A stretch of DNA of 64,000 nucleotides from Geomonas paludis (GCF_014193585.1 NZ_BLXY01000016.1:1-64000), one strand, 5' to 3'. Positions 52,613 through 61,981 are shown, counted from the first letter of the stretch. Translations and numbers: made by a program. Notes: generated by a model from the letters alone, not told the origin.

Positions 52613-54136
52613 TCAGGGAATCGGGGCGAAGGTATGGGGGTGCGACTGCGCTTCATCCTGCCCGCGCTGCATTCCCTTCACGCTCCTGACCAGCGCCTGC
52701 ACCTCGGGCGGCATCTGCCCGCCCTGCTTCATCATGGCCCGCATCTGGCCGGCCAGATACGAGTTGTTGATCAGGATGTCGAAGACAGCCAGCATGAACT
52801 CCTGTTTCCAGGGGGAAAGCTCGCGCAGGTTCTGGAACTTGTGCATGAAGAACTTCTGGCTCGCCCTGCCCAGCTCGCGCTCCAGTTCCTCCAGCGTCAT
52901 GTTTTTCGGCTTGATCACCGGCTCGACCAGGTTGTACTTGCGGAAATCCGTGGTGGCCACGTACTGCTCCAGCTCCGGGTAGAGCTCGGCGTAGGGCCAG
53001 GGTGCAATGGCCAGGAAGAAGGCCATGTCCGGGTTGTAGTGCTTGGCGAGCTCGATGGTTTTCGCGATGCTCTCCGGGGTGTCATCCGGCATCCCGAGCA
53101 CGAACGAGGTTTCCGAGACGATGTCCGCGTTGTTGATGATGTCGATGGCCGCCTTGGACTGCTCGACCTTGGTGTTCTTGTTGAAGAGGTCCAGGGTCTC
53201 CTGGTCGCCCGCCTCGACGCCGACGTAGATGTGCTCAACGCCCGCCTCGCGGTACTTGTCCATGATGTCCGCGTCGCGCAGGATGTCGTCCACGCGGGTT
53301 TCCATGAGGAGCTTCACCCCCACCTTGCGCTCGATCATCAGGTCGAGGATGCGCACCCAGCGCTCGCGGTCAAAGGTGGGGATCTCGTCGGAGAGCATGG
53401 CGACTTCGACGCCGTAGCTGTCGCGCAGAAGCTCCAGCTCCGCCACGAAGTTCTCGGCGCTTCTCGCGCGCCAGGAACGCTCCCAGAAGAGCTGCTGCGA
53501 GCAGAACGAGCACTTCTCCATGCAGCCGCGCGACGAGGAGACGATGGCAAGCCGGGCGTTGTTCTTGGCGCGGTAGCGGTAGATGGGCCACTCGACCAGG
53601 TCCCACGCCATGGGGAGTGAGTCGAGGTCGGCGATGGGCGCCGCCTTCGGGGTGGCGACCACGGCGCCGTCGCGCCAGAAGGAAAGCCCGGGCACGGTGG
53701 CAGGGTCGCCGCCGGCGTTCAGACAGTCCAGCAGCTTGACCAGGGTCACTTCCCCCTCGCCGCGCACGACGAAGTCGACGGTGTTGTGCTCCGCCTTGAG
53801 GATGTCGTCGTAGCAGAAGGTCGCGTGGACGTTGCCGTGCACGGTGACCACCTGCGGGTTGATCTTCTTCGCCAATGCGGTCAACTCCAGCGCGTGGGCG
53901 ATGGAGGCGGTGAAGGAGGTGGTAGCGACCACGTCGGGAGCGAAGGCGCGCAGACGCTCCTCGATCTCCGGCCACTTGTGCCACAGGCTCATTGCATCGT
54001 AGTAGTCAACTTCATATCCGGCGGCGCGCAGCGAGCCGGCTATGTAGACGAAGCCGACGTTAAGCCAGGTCCCCGCAGATTCCACGACACCGGAGTGGTA
54101 CGGCGGCGTGACCAGGGCTACTCTTTTTATGCTCAT
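52613..54136 (-). CDS. B12-binding-domain radical SAM protein (BchE-like class)
   Basis: The 507-residue protein has an N-terminal cobalamin-binding-like domain (about 1-145, VDYYDAMSLWHKW, VRGEGEVTLVKLLDCL) and a radical SAM core with RGCMEKCSFC, the CX3CX2C cluster at Cys205, Cys209 and Cys212. EHIYVGVEAGDQETLDLFNKN and SFVLGMPDDTPESI are SAM-binding strands. The canonical DXHXXG is not clear. It may methylate or rearrange a carbon centre; the substrate is unknown. It is divergent from the LuxE-like gene. Confidence 0.85.
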   Translation of the reverse strand: MSIKRVALVTPPYHSGVVESAGTWLNVGFVYIAGSLRAAGYEVDYYDAMSLWHKWPEIEERLRAFAPDVVATTSFTASIAHALELTALAKKINPQVVTVHGNVHATFCYDDILKAEHNTVDFVVRGEGEVTLVKLLDCLNAGGDPATVPGLSFWRDGAVVATPKAAPIADLDSLPMAWDLVEWPIYRYRAKNNARLAIVSSSRGCMEKCSFCSQQLFWERSWRARSAENFVAELELLRDSYGVEVAMLSDEIPTFDRERWVRILDLMIERKVGVKLLMETRVDDILRDADIMDKYREAGVEHIYVGVEAGDQETLDLFNKNTKVEQSKAAIDIINNADIVSETSFVLGMPDDTPESIAKTIELAKHYNPDMAFFLAIAPWPYAELYPELEQYVATTDFRKYNLVEPVIKPKNMTLEELERELGRASQKFFMHKFQNLRELSPWKQEFMLAVFDILINNSYLAGQMRAMMKQGGQMPPEVQALVRSVKGMQRGQDEAQSHPHTFAPIP

Positions 54137-54467
54137 AACCTATCCCTTGTTTATGTGAAAGCTGTAATTCAAGAAACGATTCTGCTTATTATTTCATAAC
54201 AATATGCCATAGGTCACAGGAAAATCAAAACGAAAAGGACCAACACCTATGTCATTAATTCGTCGATTACAGAAATGAAACCGACCCACGCAGAATCTGC
54301 ATAAGAATTAATCTTTCACGCTGCCAATACTGCTTAAAAAGTGAACAGAAGTCCAGTTCCAAAAAGGAAAGTTGCTTAACTAATAGTCACAATAATAGTC
54401 TTGACTGCTATACAACCAGTAGCTAGTATAGTGAAAATCGCTATAGTCCTTTTTATAGGAGTTTTTC
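54137..54467. promoter_or_regulatory. Divergent AT-rich intergenic region
   Basis: This 331-base stretch is clearly more AT-rich than its surroundings and lies between a minus-strand and a plus-strand gene, so it should hold both promoters. ATAGTC is repeated at 54383-54388 and 54395-54400, next to the -35 box of the plus-strand promoter at 54401-54429, and could bind a regulator. No promoter for the minus-strand gene was identified. Confidence 0.55.
54401..54429 (+). promoter_or_regulatory. Sigma-70 promoter of the LuxE-like gene
   Basis: TTGACT (54401-54406) and TAGTAT (54424-54429) are separated by 17 bases. Transcription would start near 54436, with AGGAG then 6 bases before the ATG at 54468. 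Confidence 0.7.
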
Positions 54468-55949
54468 ATGCCCGAGACACAGAGCCTGAGCCACCGTCTC
54501 ACCGACGAAATCGTCGCCATCATCGAAGCCGGAGTCGATGCCGAACTCAGCGAGGAAAGGTTCAACGACTACTGCATGCAACTCTTCGACCTGCAGTACC
54601 ACAGCAACGCCATCTTCCGCGAGTTCTGCGACCTGAAGAAGGTCCGCCCCGGCGACATCAGCCGCTGGCAGGACGTCCCCATGGTCTACAACGACGTCTT
54701 CAAGACCCACCTGGTGGCGTCGTTCCCGCTGGAGCAGTCGGTGATGGCCTGTCTGACCGGCGGCACCACCAGCCTGACCCAGCGCGGCCGCATCTTCCGC
54801 GACGAGGACGGCAAGAGGCTCGTCTTCGGCGCCAACAAGATGATGACCAACTCCTATCTCTTCCCGGACTTCGAGGAAGGGAAGCGCTGCCGCATCCTGA
54901 TCCTGGCGCCCAGCCCGGAGATGGCCCCGTCCATGGGGATGGCCATCGGCATGGACCAGACCCGCCAGGCCTTCGGCACGCCGGACAGCATGTTTCTTCT
55001 CGGCAAGACCGGCATCGACGTGAAGAACCTTCTGAAGGCGCTGCGTGAATCCGAGGCGAGCGGCGTGCCGGTGGCCCTCATCGGCGCAACCGCCGCCTAC
55101 GTTTATTTCTTCCAGGCCTGCCGCCGCAAGAAGATCACCTTCAAGCTTCCCGCCGGCAGCCGCGTCTGTGACGGCGGCGGCTACCGCGGCCGTTTCGGCG
55201 TGGTTACCCGCGACGACTACTACAACATGGTCCAGGAGATCCTCGACGTGCCGCGCCACTTTTGCGTGAACGTGCTGGGCGAGGCGGAGACAGCCACCAA
55301 CCTCTTCGACGACGCGCTGCGCCGCCACGTCAAGGGGCTCCCCGAGAAGAAGCTGGCCCGCCCGGTGCCGCCCTGGTCCCGCGTGCTGGCCATGAACATC
55401 GACGACCTCTCCCCGCTTCCCGACGGCGAGGTCGGCCTGCTGGCCCACTGGGACCTGGCCAACGTCCCCACCGTGCTGGCGGTCATCACCGACAACCTGG
55501 GCTACACCACCGACAACGGCAGGAGCTGCGAGATGGTTGGCCGCGCCAAGATAGAGAACGGCAAGGTTTCGCCGCTTCCCGACGAGGAGCGCACCATGGG
55601 GCCGATGGGGGACTCGGCCATCTTCCGCATGCTGGAGACCTACACCAACTTCTCCATCGACCTGAAGATGCGTCTGGCGAAGGACCCGAAGGTGGCCCCG
55701 AGCGTGCGCGAGGAGATCGAAGCCCGTCCCGGCTCCGTCGCCTCCTGTCCGCAGGTGGTGGACGAGATCCTCGTCTCGCAGGCGGACAAGGAAGCGGCCG
55801 AACTGCGTGACCGGTCGCTGGGAGCCTTCAAGGATCAGACCGAGCGCCCGCTCGACTGGTTCTTGGCCGAAGCCGAAAAGCAGAAGCTGGTCGATCACCC
55901 CGCCGGGCTCAAGTCGGAAAAGCCGGCTGCGGAGCAGAAGGCGAAGTAG
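54468..55949 (+). CDS. LuxE/PaaK-type acyl-protein synthetase-like enzyme
   Basis: The 493-residue protein resembles the LuxE family of acyl-protein synthetases: an N-terminal IFREFCDLKKVRPGDISRWQDVP segment (positioned like LuxE's phosphate-contact region), then the glycine/Thr-rich ATP loop CLTGGTTSLTQRGRIFRDED near residue 105, and CDGGGYRGRF further on. The family adenylates a carboxylic acid and moves the acyl group to a cysteine. The partner and acyl chain are unknown. It ends in a Lys/Glu/Ala-rich tail. It has its own promoter and a strong terminator. Confidence 0.62.
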   Translation: MPETQSLSHRLTDEIVAIIEAGVDAELSEERFNDYCMQLFDLQYHSNAIFREFCDLKKVRPGDISRWQDVPMVYNDVFKTHLVASFPLEQSVMACLTGGTTSLTQRGRIFRDEDGKRLVFGANKMMTNSYLFPDFEEGKRCRILILAPSPEMAPSMGMAIGMDQTRQAFGTPDSMFLLGKTGIDVKNLLKALRESEASGVPVALIGATAAYVYFFQACRRKKITFKLPAGSRVCDGGGYRGRFGVVTRDDYYNMVQEILDVPRHFCVNVLGEAETATNLFDDALRRHVKGLPEKKLARPVPPWSRVLAMNIDDLSPLPDGEVGLLAHWDLANVPTVLAVITDNLGYTTDNGRSCEMVGRAKIENGKVSPLPDEERTMGPMGDSAIFRMLETYTNFSIDLKMRLAKDPKVAPSVREEIEARPGSVASCPQVVDEILVSQADKEAAELRDRSLGAFKDQTERPLDWFLAEAEKQKLVDHPAGLKSEKPAAEQKAK

Positions 55950-55988
55950 CTTAGCACAAGACGAAGTAGCGTAATTTGAAGAGAGCAG

Positions 55989-56449
55989 CATCAGCCCCCG
56001 CAGGCGCCCAAGGCGCCGCGGGGGCTTTTTGTTGTGTTCCCTCTCCCTATGGGAGAGGGTGCCCGAAGGGCGGGTGAGGGCGTTTTTTGCCTGCTACATC
56101 CCTCACCCTGACCCTCTCCCAGAGGGAGAGGGGACGTGGACGTCCTCTCTCCTCCCGCTGGAGGGGGTGGTTCCTGGTTCCCAAGCTCCAGCTTGGGAAC
56201 CTAATCTGGCGCATAGCTCCAGTTTTGCATCCGAGATGGCTGTAGCTTCGAGGGGCTTTGCGTTCCCAAGGTGGACCTTGGGAACGAGATTAACATCAGC
56301 CCCCGCAGGCGCCCAAGGTGCCGCGGGGCTTTTTGTTGTGTTCCCTCTCCCTATGGGAGAGGGTGCCCGAAGGGCGGGTGAGGGCGTTTTTTGCCTGCTA
56401 CATCCCTCACCCTAACCCTCTCCCAGAGGGAGAGGGGACGTGGACGTCC
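55989..56449. repeat. Direct repeat of about 157 bases enclosing hairpin units
   Basis: 55989-56145 and 56294-56449 are nearly identical. Each has the CATCAGCCCCCGC terminator hairpin, a CCCTCTCCC-type family D snap-back element and GTGGACGTCC. Between them lie two inverted hairpins, GGTTCCCAAGCTCCAGCTTG (56176-56201) and CGTTCCCAAGGTGGACCTTG (56261-56286). The rest of the 562-base gap to the next stop codon shows no gene. Confidence 0.88.
55993..56030 (+). terminator. Rho-independent terminator of the LuxE-like gene
   Basis: AGCCCCCGC and GCGGGGGCT pair around an inner GGCGCC-CAA-GGCGCC stem, followed by TTTTT. It is the first part of a duplicated segment, so a near-copy exists at 56298-56334. 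Confidence 0.9.
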
Positions 56450-56511
56450 ACTCTCATCCCCCAGGAGGGGGAGGTAGGGAGGGGGAAGTTTTTCCCCTGT
56501 CCAGCCCTTCC

Positions 56512-57846
56512 CTACTTCTGCCTCTTCGCCCGCACCGACTCCCTGTTCGCCTTCCACTGCTCGAAGGCGATCTTGACGCCCTTTCGCACCGGCAGCTGCG
56601 ACATGAGCGACAGGATGTGCGCGTAAGGGAAGCCGGCCATGGGGACCTTCATCATGTGCCGCAGCACACGGGGCAGGCTCAACTGCTCCAGGAGGCTGAT
56701 GTAGAAATGCTCTTCCCTCAGCTCCGGCGTCATCATCGGATCGGGATGATCGAAGAGCGCATAGGAGCCGTTGTAGTACTCCCACCCCAGATCCTTGTAG
56801 ATGTACGGCTCGTACTCGCGGGAAAGCACCGTCCCCGGGTAAGGGACGACGAGCGACGGGTGCATGGAAACGCCCAGCCGATCCGCCACCTCGATGGCGC
56901 GCTTGAAGTCGTCGAAGGTGTCCTCGCGCGACCCCAGCATGTAGAAGAGCGAGACGTCGATGCCGTGGTCCTTCAGGGTCCTGACGGCACGCTCGCGGTC
57001 CACCCCGATCTTGCCGTTGGCCTTGTACGCCTTGAGGCTGTGCTCGGAGATGGCGTCCCACCCCACCCAGACCGACAAGAGGCCGCTCTCGCGCGCCGCG
57101 TTCAGCATGCGCGAGCCTTCCGGCGCCAGCACGGGGCCGAGGCTGCCGAAGGCCATGTACTTCTTGGGGCTTCCCTTGAGCGCGGTGAAGAGCTCGATGG
57201 CGCGCTTGGTCTCGCTGCTCCACCAGATGTTCTCGTCGCCGATCTCGTACATCTTCTCGGGGATGGCGGCCACGTCCCGCACCACGTCCTCGATGGGACG
57301 GAAGCGGATCTTGGCGCCGAAGAAAGGTTTCACCGAGCAGAAGGTGCAGTTGAAGGGGCAGCCGCGCGAGGTGTTGACGATGCGGAACTGGTGGTTGTTT
57401 TTTAGCATGCCGTAGAGCGGCGTCGGCATGTTGGTGAGCTCCAACTGCTCGCCCCGGTAGAAGGACTGCAGCGTCCCGGCCCGGAAATCCTTCAGGACCT
57501 GCGGCCAGCAGCTCTCCGCCTCGCCGATGACCACGGCGTCGCCGTGCGTCTTCGCCTCCTCGGGCATGGCGGAGGCGTGCATGCCGCCGAAGACGACCTT
57601 GATGCCGCGCGCCCTAAGCGAGTCGGCGATGTTGTAGCCGGAAACCGCGGTGGGGGTCAGGATGCTGATGGCGGCCAGGTCGCACTCGACGCTCTTGTAG
57701 GCCTCGGGGGTCGCGCTGCCGGAAATCAGCTGGATCTCGATCGAGGGGTCCGCCTGGCGGGTCAGCGCCGCCAGGTATTCCAGGATTGGGGGGGCTACCG
57801 GTGTCCAGCCGAAGGGAAGCGGCGGAAAGATGATGCAAAGTTTCAT
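56512..57846 (-). CDS. B12-binding-domain radical SAM protein
   Basis: The 444-residue protein has a cobalamin-binding-like N-terminal domain (about 1-135, VKVVFGGMHASAMPEEAK, DAVVIGEAESCWP) and a radical SAM core with SRGCPFNCTFC (Cys163, Cys167, Cys170) and VSLFYMLGSREDTFDDF. It is a distinct member of the same class as 52613-54136. AAGG lies before the ATG at 57846. It follows a secreted protein gene by 32 bases, at the end of the cytochrome-biogenesis operon. The reaction is unknown. Confidence 0.86.
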   Translation of the reverse strand: MKLCIIFPPLPFGWTPVAPPILEYLAALTRQADPSIEIQLISGSATPEAYKSVECDLAAISILTPTAVSGYNIADSLRARGIKVVFGGMHASAMPEEAKTHGDAVVIGEAESCWPQVLKDFRAGTLQSFYRGEQLELTNMPTPLYGMLKNNHQFRIVNTSRGCPFNCTFCSVKPFFGAKIRFRPIEDVVRDVAAIPEKMYEIGDENIWWSSETKRAIELFTALKGSPKKYMAFGSLGPVLAPEGSRMLNAARESGLLSVWVGWDAISEHSLKAYKANGKIGVDRERAVRTLKDHGIDVSLFYMLGSREDTFDDFKRAIEVADRLGVSMHPSLVVPYPGTVLSREYEPYIYKDLGWEYYNGSYALFDHPDPMMTPELREEHFYISLLEQLSLPRVLRHMMKVPMAGFPYAHILSLMSQLPVRKGVKIAFEQWKANRESVRAKRQK

Positions 57847-57878
57847 GTATTACCTTAGCTTGCGTTGCCCCGCCGGGA

Positions 57879-58382
57879 TTACAGGTCGAGCTTCTTGTTG
57901 GCGTAAATGGCGTCCAGAACGCTCTTGATGTCGGAAACCGGGCTGGCGCCGCTCTTGCCGTCCTTCATCACCACGGTCTTGGTGACCATGACTACGCCAT
58001 ATTCTCCGTTCGGGTAGATAACGAACTTCACCACCAATCCCTTGCTGGAGATCCCGGCCATGCGGCCCTTGACATCCAGGAGTCCAGTCGGCGCCGATCC
58101 GTAGAAGTCCACGTAGATGGTGCCCGCAGCTCCCCTCGCCTCGCGCCAATCCTTCATCTTAAAATGGCTGTACCGGTCGAAAGCCTCGCCGACCTTCATG
58201 CTGCGGTAGCCGTCCAGGGTGGCCCCCTTGATCACGTCCACCAGCCCGCGCGTCGCGAGCGGGGCGGCGGTGGTCAAGGGGCGGTGCACACCGGAGGGCG
58301 CACCTTGGGGCGGAGCTACCGCCGCCAAGGCCGCACCGCTCATCACTGCGACAAGAAGCGCCGTCACTACTAACTTTCTCAT
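57879..58382 (-). CDS. Secreted protein of unknown function
   Basis: I do not recognise this 167-residue protein. It has a clear signal peptide (LVVTALLVAVMSGAALAA), a Pro/Thr/Ala-rich linker to about residue 45, then a compact domain (VKGATLDGYRSMKVGEAFDRYSHF and IYPNGEYGVVMVTKTVVM). The ATG at 58382 has GGAGAG 7 bases upstream. It follows the CcsA gene by 18 bases. Confidence 0.72.
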   Translation of the reverse strand: MRKLVVTALLVAVMSGAALAAVAPPQGAPSGVHRPLTTAAPLATRGLVDVIKGATLDGYRSMKVGEAFDRYSHFKMKDWREARGAAGTIYVDFYGSAPTGLLDVKGRMAGISSKGLVVKFVIYPNGEYGVVMVTKTVVMKDGKSGASPVSDIKSVLDAIYANKKLDL

Positions 58383-58400
58383 CAAACAACTCTCCAAATA

Positions 58401-59228
58401 TTAAGAATGGTCGATCCGGAAACCTGAGTGGAAGGTTTCCAGCGAAAACGGGATGCCCCAGTAGCTTACGATCATTACCACCAGTGCGATCAGCGAATAC
58501 CAAGCCAGCTTGGAGCCGCGCCATCCGAAGGTCACGCGGAGATGCAGGTAGATGCCGTAGATCAACCAGGAGACCAGCGACCAAACCTCGACCGGGTCCC
58601 AGGCCCAGTAGTTCCCTTTGACGGTGTTGGACCAGTAAGCGCCCGAAACGATCATCAGGCCGTACATGATGAAGCCGCCCGCCACGAAACGGTAGCTCTG
58701 GGTGTCGAGGACCGACAATTCCGGAAGGCGGTCGGCGATCCCGGCGGAGTCCTTCTCCTTCATGAGATACATGAGCCCGAGGCCCGCCGCTATCAGGACG
58801 GAGGCGAAACCGGTCGTCGCGCCGACGATGTGCACCCAGAGCCAGGCGCTCTGCAGCGCAGGGTTGAGCGAGGTGGCCACCTCCTTGATCAGCGTCCCAG
58901 CCCACCCCAGTAGCACGAAAGAGGTTGGCATAACAAGGACACCCAGGGGCGGCACCTTCTTCACGGTCAACTGGAACACCAGGAAGAGCAAAACCGCCAT
59001 GAACACGCCAAAGGTGATCGACTCGGAGATGGTGATGAACGGCTCAACTCCGCTCGCGGCCCAGCGTAGGCCAATGCTGGCGGTGTGCGGCAGGAACCCG
59101 GCAAGGGCCGAGAGCAGACCGACGAGGTACAGCTTGTCGTACCTGGCGATCAGTCCGAAGATATAGCTGAAAGTACTAACCCCATAGAGCGCTACCGCCA
59201 GCCAGAAACAGACGAGCTCACTTTTCAT
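58401..59228 (-). CDS. ccsA: Cytochrome c biogenesis protein CcsA/ResC, second copy
   Basis: The 275-residue membrane protein has about eight hydrophobic segments, the WWD-region motif NYWAWDPVEVWSLVSW, and conserved histidines (WVHIVGA, YLHLRVTFG). It has the same fold as 30566-31414 but a clearly different sequence. The ATG at 59228 has GGAGGAGG upstream; an in-frame TTG 15 bases earlier falls within that ribosome site. It follows resB by 95 bases. Confidence 0.88.
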   Translation of the reverse strand: MKSELVCFWLAVALYGVSTFSYIFGLIARYDKLYLVGLLSALAGFLPHTASIGLRWAASGVEPFITISESITFGVFMAVLLFLVFQLTVKKVPPLGVLVMPTSFVLLGWAGTLIKEVATSLNPALQSAWLWVHIVGATTGFASVLIAAGLGLMYLMKEKDSAGIADRLPELSVLDTQSYRFVAGGFIMYGLMIVSGAYWSNTVKGNYWAWDPVEVWSLVSWLIYGIYLHLRVTFGWRGSKLAWYSLIALVVMIVSYWGIPFSLETFHSGFRIDHS

Positions 59229-59323
59229 GTGATCCTCCTCCAATGGAAATTAACAAACCGCAGTAGCATACCACAAGTGCACATTTTGAGAAGGAAAACC
59301 TGACGCCGTACGTTTTGGCCCCC

Positions 59324-60466
59324 TCAGCCTTTCCCTGCCCGTCCCTTCCTCATCCTGCCGAACGTGGTGATGATCATGCCCGCCAACCCGACCCACAGGC
59401 TCGCCAGGATCACCGGCTTGCCAGGATCGTGGCGCACATTCATGCCGACCCAGTAGCGTATCTCCTTCGCTGCCAGCGTGTGCCCGCCGGCGCTGAAGTG
59501 CTGTCCCACCGGCGCCTTCCCGGCGGCCGCAGGTTGTTCCTGTTGCGGGATTTCACCCTCGCGGTAAGGCCAGACCTGGAAGAAGACCTCGCCGCTTCGA
59601 TCCTTGACCGGGTCCGGGCGGTAGGCCACCTGCAGGCTGTACAGGGGGGAATCTTGCGGGAACGGGAAGCTCCCGGCCCCCTCCTTGGTCCCGGTCGTGT
59701 AAAGGTAGGAATTGTCCTTCTGCTTGAGACTCTGCAGCGGGACATGCGCCCCGTAAAGCTCCTTGCCCGTCTTGTCGCTGAGCACGATCAAGGCCGAATA
59801 CCCCTCCTTCTCGGGAAGGTACTTGACCCCCTTGTAGTCGAGGTTGTTGGTGATGTAGATGACCTCGCGCCGCTTGTGCCCGGGTTCGCCCACCTCCACG
59901 TCGTAGGCCGCCCGTTTGTCCTCCCCGCCGACCCGGTATCCGCGGATCATTTTCACCAGGGTGGTCTCACCCTTGAGCCGTGAGAAGCTGAAGAAACGCC
60001 CCTGCCGGTAACCGTCGTAGCTGTGCGGGTCGGAGTTTTGCAGGGTCTCCCCCTCCGTGAGCCGCAGCGACCCTTGGAAGAAGAACAAAGAGTCGTAGAC
60101 GATGGCGAGAAACATCGCGACGAAGCTCATGTGAAAAAGGATCATGCCGAAGGAGATTACCGTGATCCTGCGATGCCAGATCCTGCCAAAGAAGCAGCAG
60201 GCGACGTTGACCACAAGCAACACCAGCAGGGCGTTGAACCACAGGGTGCTGAAGATGGTGAGCCACGCCTGCGCCCCCCTGACGACGGTGACGCCGGCCA
60301 GGCAGCAGACCAGGATCGCCACCAAAAGGGCCATGGCGAGGCGGGCAGATGCAAGAAAATCGTAGATCATCCTGGGGATGCGGTGGATCGGGTGGTACCT
60401 GGGCTCGACCGGAAAGCTCTCCGTTTCCGCCACCAACTCTACTTCGTCACGCTCATTCCTGGTCAT
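59324..60466 (-). CDS. resB: Cytochrome c biogenesis protein ResB, second copy
   Basis: The 380-residue protein has N-terminal membrane segments (about 40-60, 75-95 and 110-130), an extracytoplasmic region (VIYITNNLDYKGVKYLPEKEGYSALIVL, LYSLQVAYRPDPVKDRSG) and one C-terminal segment. It is shorter than the ResB at 31483-32844. The ATG at 60466 starts one base after the lipoprotein stop with AGGA upstream. It is probably the partner of the adjacent CcsA copy. Confidence 0.87.
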   Translation of the reverse strand: MTRNERDEVELVAETESFPVEPRYHPIHRIPRMIYDFLASARLAMALLVAILVCCLAGVTVVRGAQAWLTIFSTLWFNALLVLLVVNVACCFFGRIWHRRITVISFGMILFHMSFVAMFLAIVYDSLFFFQGSLRLTEGETLQNSDPHSYDGYRQGRFFSFSRLKGETTLVKMIRGYRVGGEDKRAAYDVEVGEPGHKRREVIYITNNLDYKGVKYLPEKEGYSALIVLSDKTGKELYGAHVPLQSLKQKDNSYLYTTGTKEGAGSFPFPQDSPLYSLQVAYRPDPVKDRSGEVFFQVWPYREGEIPQQEQPAAAGKAPVGQHFSAGGHTLAAKEIRYWVGMNVRHDPGKPVILASLWVGLAGMIITTFGRMRKGRAGKG

Positions 60467-60467
60467 A

Positions 60468-61883
60468 TCAATCCTGTCCAAATCCCTTATCGTGCGAGTC
60501 CAGCGGTTCAACCTTCCACCAAAGCTCCCGGCCGCTCTTCACGCCGTACGCCACCGATTTCCCGTCAGAGGTGAAGGTGGTCTCGAAAACCATCTCGTAG
60601 GAGGGGTGCCGGCGCACGGTTCTACCTTGCAGATCGGCCACCACCACGAAACGTTTTCCCTCTTTGCGGGCGCGGTAGACCACGAACCTGCCGTCAGGCG
60701 AAAAGACCGGGCTCACCACCCTGTCGAACAGAGGACCCTCCTTGTCGTTCACCACGAGGCGCATCTCGTTGCCCGTGACCGCCACGTAGGCGTGGTCTCC
60801 GTTCGAGCTGTAGGTCAGGTCGCCGGCATCGGCATAGAGCTTGTGGCGGGACTTGCCGGCAAAACCTTCGTGCAGCAAGTAACCCGCGTTGGTGGCGAGG
60901 ATGACACCAGCCCCCTTGCGGTCGGGGCGCACGGCAGGCGCCGCCATGATCCCTCCATCGGGCAGGGGTTCTTCCTTGCCGTCCAGCACCAGCAGACGGG
61001 TGGTGCCGCGGCGCGCCAAGTAGGCCAGGGAAGCCCCGTCAGGGCTGAAGGAGAGGTCGCTGATGGCGTCGTAGTCAGCACCACGGGATACCTGGTCGGG
61101 AGCCGCGAAGCTGAAGCGGAGCACCCGGTACTTTGCCCCATCCTGCTGCACCGTGGCGATCTGGGTCAGGTTTTTACTGACCACAGTCCCAAGCATCCGC
61201 ATTTCCTTGCGGCTTTGCTGCACCAAGCCAAGGTCGCTCACCACCAGGCGGAAAAGGCCGTCCTGCTCCGTGTTCTCAATCAGCAGGATTTTGCTGCCAT
61301 CGGCGCTGAAGACCGGTTTCTGGTAATACTGCACCACCCCGTCGGATATCCTGCCGTCGACGACCACGTGCCAGTGCTTGCCGGTGAGGGCCTCATAGGC
61401 GAGGTGGCGCCCATCGGGGCTGAAGACCGGATCTCCGACCTCGTTGAAGGTCTCCCCCTCAGCACCGTTGTCGACCATGCGCCACTGCCCGCCACTAACG
61501 GCTCCGTACGCGATGCGGCGCCCGTCCCGGCTGAGGGCGACCCCGCCGACCCCCTGGTACACCTTCCCCCGGGCGCCGTTGTGTACCACGCACGCGCCCT
61601 CAGGGCCCGACGTGAGGTAGGCTTCCCCTTTGCCGAGGGAGCTGAAGAAGACGGTGAACTCGGGCGCCTGACCTGGCGAGGGGGCCGTATGCTGGGCGGT
61701 GATCCCCTGCTGCGCGACGGGGGCGTCCTGTTCTGCAATGGTTGCCAGCCGTGCGCTTTGCGCGGCGACGGTGGTGTCGACCGTACCCGAAACAGCCTGT
61801 GAATCCTGCTTTTTCCCGTTGCAACCTGCGCCTGCACAAAGGGCCAAGGTCAGCACCATAGCTGCGATTGTTTTAAAGTTCAT
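60468..61883 (-). CDS. PD40/TolB-like beta-propeller lipoprotein
   Basis: The 471-residue protein has a signal peptide with lipobox LCAGAGC (Cys21), a linker to about residue 75, and a propeller of repeats such as FSPDGRHLAYEA, FSPDGASLAYLA, FSPDGRFVVYRA and FTSDGKSVAYGV. It should sit in a periplasmic or outer-membrane leaflet and bind a partner protein. It immediately precedes resB in transcription order. Confidence 0.84.
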   Translation of the reverse strand: MNFKTIAAMVLTLALCAGAGCNGKKQDSQAVSGTVDTTVAAQSARLATIAEQDAPVAQQGITAQHTAPSPGQAPEFTVFFSSLGKGEAYLTSGPEGACVVHNGARGKVYQGVGGVALSRDGRRIAYGAVSGGQWRMVDNGAEGETFNEVGDPVFSPDGRHLAYEALTGKHWHVVVDGRISDGVVQYYQKPVFSADGSKILLIENTEQDGLFRLVVSDLGLVQQSRKEMRMLGTVVSKNLTQIATVQQDGAKYRVLRFSFAAPDQVSRGADYDAISDLSFSPDGASLAYLARRGTTRLLVLDGKEEPLPDGGIMAAPAVRPDRKGAGVILATNAGYLLHEGFAGKSRHKLYADAGDLTYSSNGDHAYVAVTGNEMRLVVNDKEGPLFDRVVSPVFSPDGRFVVYRARKEGKRFVVVADLQGRTVRRHPSYEMVFETTFTSDGKSVAYGVKSGRELWWKVEPLDSHDKGFGQD

Positions 61884-61981
61884 GTGGTACTCCGTGAAGC
61901 TGCCTTCGGTGTATCAGCTTGGCGCACCGGGCGAGGTCCGGCAGCCGGACGACTCCGGCCGCGTAGCCGCCAGATGAGGAG

